Assembly: GCA_902799745.1 (NCBI GenBank)
Contig: CADCBQ010000018.1
Span: 1 to 52,916 of the forward strand
Direction: 5' to 3'
DNA length: 52,916 nucleotides
DNA from: Fibrobacter succinogenes
GTDB taxonomy: Bacteria > Fibrobacterota > Fibrobacteria > Fibrobacterales > Fibrobacteraceae
Shown: positions 49,801 through 52,916 of the stretch, one piece after another
Layout of the letters: each line of letters starts with the position of its first letter
Position numbering within the stretch: the stretch's first letter is position 1
Position numbers and translations under genes: made by a program
The notes under the pieces: generated by a model
What the model was told of the DNA's origin: nothing
Seen by the model: only the letters and a program-made list of their open reading frames with translations
Databases searched by the model: none

Positions 49801-52800
49801 TATTACGTATGAATGCGAAAAAGGCTTGTTCCCGGCTACGGAAACCAGATTTTATACGGCATCATTTACTTGTAAGCAAGAGATTAAATATACTATCACC
49901 TTCAAGGATGACGAAGGTAATGTAATCTCTTCGGGTGAATATGCGTATGGTGAATATGTGAGTAATCCTTACCCGGAAAAGGCGTCTACGGAGCAATACG
50001 AATATGAGTTTACGGGCTGGGAACCTGAATTTGATTCTTGGGTCCATGAAAATGCTACCTATACGGCGCAGTTCGAAACTCATAATCGTAAATATGTCGT
50101 CCGTTTTGAAGATGCTTGGGGCAATACCGTTTTCGTCGATGATGAATACGAAATAGAGTATCCGTATGGAACGCCCTATAGCGAAATTCTCTTGCCTACT
50201 GATGAACCTGAAAAGTATTCCGATAATGATACCCAATACGAATTTGCGGGTTGGGATCTTGACCAGACGGGAGATGGTTTTGTCCGGAGTAATATGACGA
50301 TTGCACCCAAGTACAATAATAAGTACGCAGTTCGATTTGAAAACTATGATGGTGCTAGTTTAACTGTAAATGATGAATATGTGCAGTTCTATCCTGAGGG
50401 AACTCCGCTTGACGAAATTGCGGTGCCAGAAGACAATCCGACTCGTGAATCGGGATATAATTATGAGACGGGTGAAAACATAGAATACGAATTTGCTGGC
50501 TGGTTGCCGGCAATGAGTAGTGACGTGGTGTTGACTGGACCTGTCACTGTCAAGGCGGCATACAAGTCTTCTGATAATAAGTATACCATCGTCTTTAAGG
50601 ATGGAGACCGCGTTCTGTATCAATATGAAGCGTCCAAGGATTCTGTCCCTGTATATGAAGGATGGGAAACGCCTTATAAGTATGATACAGAAGAATTTAC
50701 TTACACGTGGGATTCTGAAGATGGTTGGGAACCGGAACTCTCTGCCGTGACAGGGCCGATGGAATACCAAGTCAAGTTCAAGGAAACACGTAGACAATAC
50801 GAAGTGGTGTTCGTCAATGATGATGGTACGGAACTTTCTCGCAAGATGTATGACTATGGTGCAACGATTACCGATGTTCCGTCGCAGGCAACTGTTCTTG
50901 CAAGCAAGTCTGGTGAATACCAATACAGTGATGAATGGTGTACGATGTATGTCTGGACCAGCTATTATACATATAATGAAGAAACGGGCTTGCCTGAACC
51001 CGTTGTAAGAAGAAGTTTGGAATGCGGCGATCCGGGCTTGAAACCTGTAACAGGCAATGTCACTTATGCTGCCAACATTCTCTATAAAGTCAATCTCTAC
51101 AATGGCGATGGAACTTTGTTGGGTAGCGGATATCCTGGTTTGACTGGAATGTATAATTATTTTGGTACCGGTTGGTATCGTTATGGCAGCACAATTACAT
51201 ATCTGATGCTGACGCCGACGAAGACGATGACTGCTTCTCATACCTATACCTGGAACCATAATTGGGAACCGGCTTTGGATACGATAAGGGGCTCCGGAAG
51301 CTATACGGCTCTATTTGATAGTACGCTCCGTCAGTATGCGGTCACATTTGAAGACGAAGATGGTACCGTTCTTAAGGAAGCTACATATTACGATTATGGA
51401 ACTCCGGTGAATAGCATTGTTCTTCCGGCTGACCCGAAAAAGGATCCGACTGAAACGGTGGCCTATACCTTTGCTGGTTGGTCTTTGGATCGGGTGACAG
51501 AAGATGTGACATATGTGGCGACATATAATGAATCGCCCAGAATGTACATGGTAACCTTTGTGAATGAAGATGGGGTATCGGTTATTGATGCTTCTAGTTA
51601 CGGGTATGGTACGCTGGCGTCGGCAATTGTGGTGCCCAGTGCTCCTGCAAAGTCTGGGTATAAGTTCATAGGTTGGACTCCTGAAATTGCCGATGTGACT
51701 CAGACAGCAACATATAAGGCGAATTATGTTGAAAACAATAAATTTGTAGTCACATGGCGCAATGAGGATGGTTCTCTGTTGGCGCAAAAAACCTATACAG
51801 AGGGTGATATGCCTGTGTTTGACGGAGAAACGCCGGTTAAGGAATCTTCTGTGCAGTTTGACTATACTTTCGATGGTTGGTCGCCTGCTGTGGTCGCTGT
51901 CACTAAGGATGTCGAATATACCGCTACATACACGTCTACGACTCGCAAGTATTATGTCAAGTTCGTAAATTACGATGAAACCTTGCTGGATTCGAGCGTT
52001 TATGAATATGGCACCTCGGTGGATGATATTGAAATTCCTGAGGCTCCGGGCAGGGCATCGAATGAAAACTATATCTACACATTTGCCGGTTGGAATCCTT
52101 TAATCGGAACTGTCGTTGGCGATGTTACTTATAAAGCGCTCTATGGTAATATTAAGCGAACCTATACAGTAACCTTCAAACGAGAGGATGGATCTATTTG
52201 GAGAACTGAACAGTACTATTACAATGAGGTCGTAAGTCTTCCGGGTTATGGTCCGACGAAGGAAACTCCTGCCTGCTATTATGAATTCGATAAATGGGTC
52301 CAGGTAGTCGGTAATGGAGATGTCGTGAAATCGGATATGGAATATATCGCGACCAATTTGTCTGAATGTGAGGAACGGACATATGATGTTGAGTTCTATG
52401 ATCCAATTCGAGAGCGTTGGTATGATGATGATTATGCCTATGGGACAAAGGCTGATGCGTTGAATGTTCCTGAGGTGGCGATGGATACGACTATTGATGA
52501 TTGTTCTTACCACTTTACCGGTTGGAAACCTACAATCGTCGATGTGACCCGTGATGCTGAATATACGGCTGTATACGATCGTGTTTGTGGCGAGGCTCCT
52601 GTAAGCTCTAGCTCTGCTGAACCGCCCGCAAGCTCCAGTTCTGCAGAACCTCCGGTTGTCTCCAGCAGCAGCGTGGTGCCGCCGGTGTCTAGCTCCAGCG
52701 AACCGCCTGTAGTAAGCAGCAGCTCTGAAGTGCCTGTGGTATCTAGCAGCTCCGAACCTCCGGCACCGTCTAGCAGCAGCGTTGTGCCACCTGCTAGTAG

Positions 52801-52916
52801 CTCCAGCGAACCTCCTGTTGTGTCGAGCAGCAGCGTAACACCTCCTGCGTCTAGCAGTAGCGTTGTACCTCCTGCAAGCTCCAGCAGCGTTGTTCCGCCG
52901 GCAAGTAGCTCTAGCG
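46829..52916 (+). CDS. Giant secreted repeat protein: CBM11/CIA30-like domains and InlB-type repeats (3' end outside window)
   Basis: The ATG at 46829 has GGAGG six bases before it and an open frame to the right edge: 2,029 full codons and no stop. A signal peptide (MKTAILSSILTVGLGASAWA) is followed by a CBM11/CIA30-like domain at about 30-210 (DNFADEDLNSAFGEW, CNEIAYDYRG, LEIANVRCLHK). Some six InlB B-like repeats come next, then a second such domain at about 48855-49380 (ADDFEDGDEVSKLGTNW, CNAIQYDYRG, LELDNVRCLHK), then about 14 more repeats of 60-95 residues (YxVxFxDxDG...YxYGxxP...YxFxGWxP...Y.A.Y). A Ser/Pro linker begins near 52600 and reaches the edge, so a further domain probably follows. 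Likely a cell-surface or secreted glycan-binding adhesin. Confidence 0.85.
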   Translation, partial: MKTAILSSILTVGLGASAWAAGTPLNIAVGDSIVIDNFADEDLNSAFGEWLIYPDEGGKTTVTQTFVSNAGVDGASKALRVDYSLDGSGTLGYDPYIEIKAALSNDNSTKDLSNCNEIAYDYRGNVEHYFKVASDIDVASNFHRKRVGQNSSWRTAKIHWSELNQDEINWWGIEASINDVQKNMAALMWQVQEYDGTSGYLEIANVRCLHKTAYTVNFYTGTTLLYSGEFLAGDIPAYYGSYSFSNERYDYYINGWTPELSAVSEATSYQAVLDSSVRTYEVEFVDDDGDLLMRQYLEYGQVPAYVGMTPEKLPSSRNTYSFKGWGKRSCEEVEREECENYGKGDDCYNWTEYVCSTEYVENLPPVTESVRYVPVYDTTVNMYTVKFADYDGTVLSEKRYAYGTRPEDIVRPANPTRAPKNDTTFSFRNWIPYVSEVTGNVAYVASYSAKTVVDEQEEDVELYTVAFVNGSEILQTGEYAWGETPEYTGETPVKESSAKFDYSFYDWQDQEYWYDGIHEVENNAVYEALFDEEYRMYWIVFLHEDGSVIDSLQYEYGDYIDAYDLEDRIPIKSQEDGYGYDEGNWSPAFTRVKGRAVYQVSYSYRVRFVDDAGNEIYEEWLRKGETPDCKYCQPKKTPTLEYVYEFVGWDKEYTPVTDTTTYTAVFMAKPVPAGSIVEIAEGEAWLADDFEDGDEVSKLGTNWYVFDESAAGATANVSEISKVIVNVDGGKALQVSYNRNCGYCNGSIGVGLPLASNGTSLDLSQCNAIQYDYRGVSHRFSIGSVYDENNDHLETYVGQSDDWTTATIYRRSFWNGGERASVAFSHLTQLIWDDMYGEGSLELDNVRCLHKPSYVVKFYDGENLLDSALFAEGEMPEYNGETDLWSLGYSRSDEQYDYEFAGWSPERAPVSSDVSYQAQFNKSLKTFSICFSIPGSSSGKGYGMNSCQPVEYGKTPVYDGTPTRDADESCGQYEFDNWTSACNWVIEPNVGITYECEKGLFPATETRFYTASFTCKQEIKYTITFKDDEGNVISSGEYAYGEYVSNPYPEKASTEQYEYEFTGWEPEFDSWVHENATYTAQFETHNRKYVVRFEDAWGNTVFVDDEYEIEYPYGTPYSEILLPTDEPEKYSDNDTQYEFAGWDLDQTGDGFVRSNMTIAPKYNNKYAVRFENYDGASLTVNDEYVQFYPEGTPLDEIAVPEDNPTRESGYNYETGENIEYEFAGWLPAMSSDVVLTGPVTVKAAYKSSDNKYTIVFKDGDRVLYQYEASKDSVPVYEGWETPYKYDTEEFTYTWDSEDGWEPELSAVTGPMEYQVKFKETRRQYEVVFVNDDGTELSRKMYDYGATITDVPSQATVLASKSGEYQYSDEWCTMYVWTSYYTYNEETGLPEPVVRRSLECGDPGLKPVTGNVTYAANILYKVNLYNGDGTLLGSGYPGLTGMYNYFGTGWYRYGSTITYLMLTPTKTMTASHTYTWNHNWEPALDTIRGSGSYTALFDSTLRQYAVTFEDEDGTVLKEATYYDYGTPVNSIVLPADPKKDPTETVAYTFAGWSLDRVTEDVTYVATYNESPRMYMVTFVNEDGVSVIDASSYGYGTLASAIVVPSAPAKSGYKFIGWTPEIADVTQTATYKANYVENNKFVVTWRNEDGSLLAQKTYTEGDMPVFDGETPVKESSVQFDYTFDGWSPAVVAVTKDVEYTATYTSTTRKYYVKFVNYDETLLDSSVYEYGTSVDDIEIPEAPGRASNENYIYTFAGWNPLIGTVVGDVTYKALYGNIKRTYTVTFKREDGSIWRTEQYYYNEVVSLPGYGPTKETPACYYEFDKWVQVVGNGDVVKSDMEYIATNLSECEERTYDVEFYDPIRERWYDDDYAYGTKADALNVPEVAMDTTIDDCSYHFTGWKPTIVDVTRDAEYTAVYDRVCGEAPVSSSSAEPPASSSSAEPPVVSSSSVVPPVSSSSEPPVVSSSSEVPVVSSSSEPPAPSSSSVVPPASSSSEPPVVSSSSVTPPASSSSVVPPASSSSVVPPASSSS

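Noticed and set aside
48011..52513. Several open frames of 100-300 codons on the minus strand within the giant gene
   Set aside because: The plus strand is open without a stop from 46829 to the edge and encodes ordered repeats with a signal peptide; the minus frames are by-products of its composition.

Overview
The window looks like chromosome of a Fibrobacter species (phylum Fibrobacterota), close to F. succinogenes. The indications are three kinds of protein: two with the Fibrobacter 'major paralogous' (FISUMP) domain, several secreted proteins with poly-serine linkers and a shared C-terminal sorting-like domain, and a circularly permuted GH16 glucanase. A type III glutamine synthetase also fits. 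Many genes are preceded by a TAnnTTTG-like -7 element, as in Bacteroidota, and for several of them the start codon follows so closely that the mRNA would be leaderless.

Layout. 1-1.8 kb: purine synthesis (3' end of purD, purE) and a DUF3108 protein. 1.9-5 kb: a predicted outer-membrane barrel, tRNA-Arg(CCG), rimO and a small lipoprotein. 5-7.2 kb: frr-uppS-cdsA (ribosome recycling, undecaprenyl and phospholipid precursors). 7.3-12 kb: a secreted polysaccharide deacetylase, a DEAD-box helicase, and a lipoprotein/outer-membrane protein pair. 12.2-15.4 kb: a large secreted repeat protein split by a frameshift. 15.5-18.9 kb: a sigma-54-type regulator divergent from glnN (GSIII), with clustered palindromes between them.

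19-28.6 kb is an accessory island. It holds a Doc/Fic protein, a signal-less FISUMP protein, DUF1232 and membrane proteins, an AT-rich DUF262-DUF1524 (GmrSD-like) protein, a double AAA+ ATPase, a RelB-PIN toxin-antitoxin pair, a PLD-type nuclease or lipase, and a WYL regulator. Three promoters here (Doc/Fic, AAA+ and WYL itself) carry the same 15-bp palindrome exactly 11 bp before a TATATT -7 element. This suggests one WYL-controlled, probably defence-related regulon and is the strongest candidate for an undescribed system in the window.

28.7-37.6 kb returns to core functions: an AlgX/AlgJ-like protein, the csdA-tcdA-dtd operon, a secreted FISUMP protein, epmA, a TlpA-like lipoprotein, and pilT-pilC. 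37.7-43.8 kb: pflA, a permuted GH16 lipoprotein, pflB (its 3' end frameshifted, losing the glycyl-radical site), mltG and a small secreted protein. 44-52.9 kb: a GH5 cellulase, then a giant secreted protein of at least 2,029 residues with two CBM11/CIA30-like domains and about 20 InlB-type repeats, running off the right edge.

Two single-base frameshifts (about 13.1 kb and 39.97 kb) could be real or could be assembly errors; the sequence alone cannot decide.
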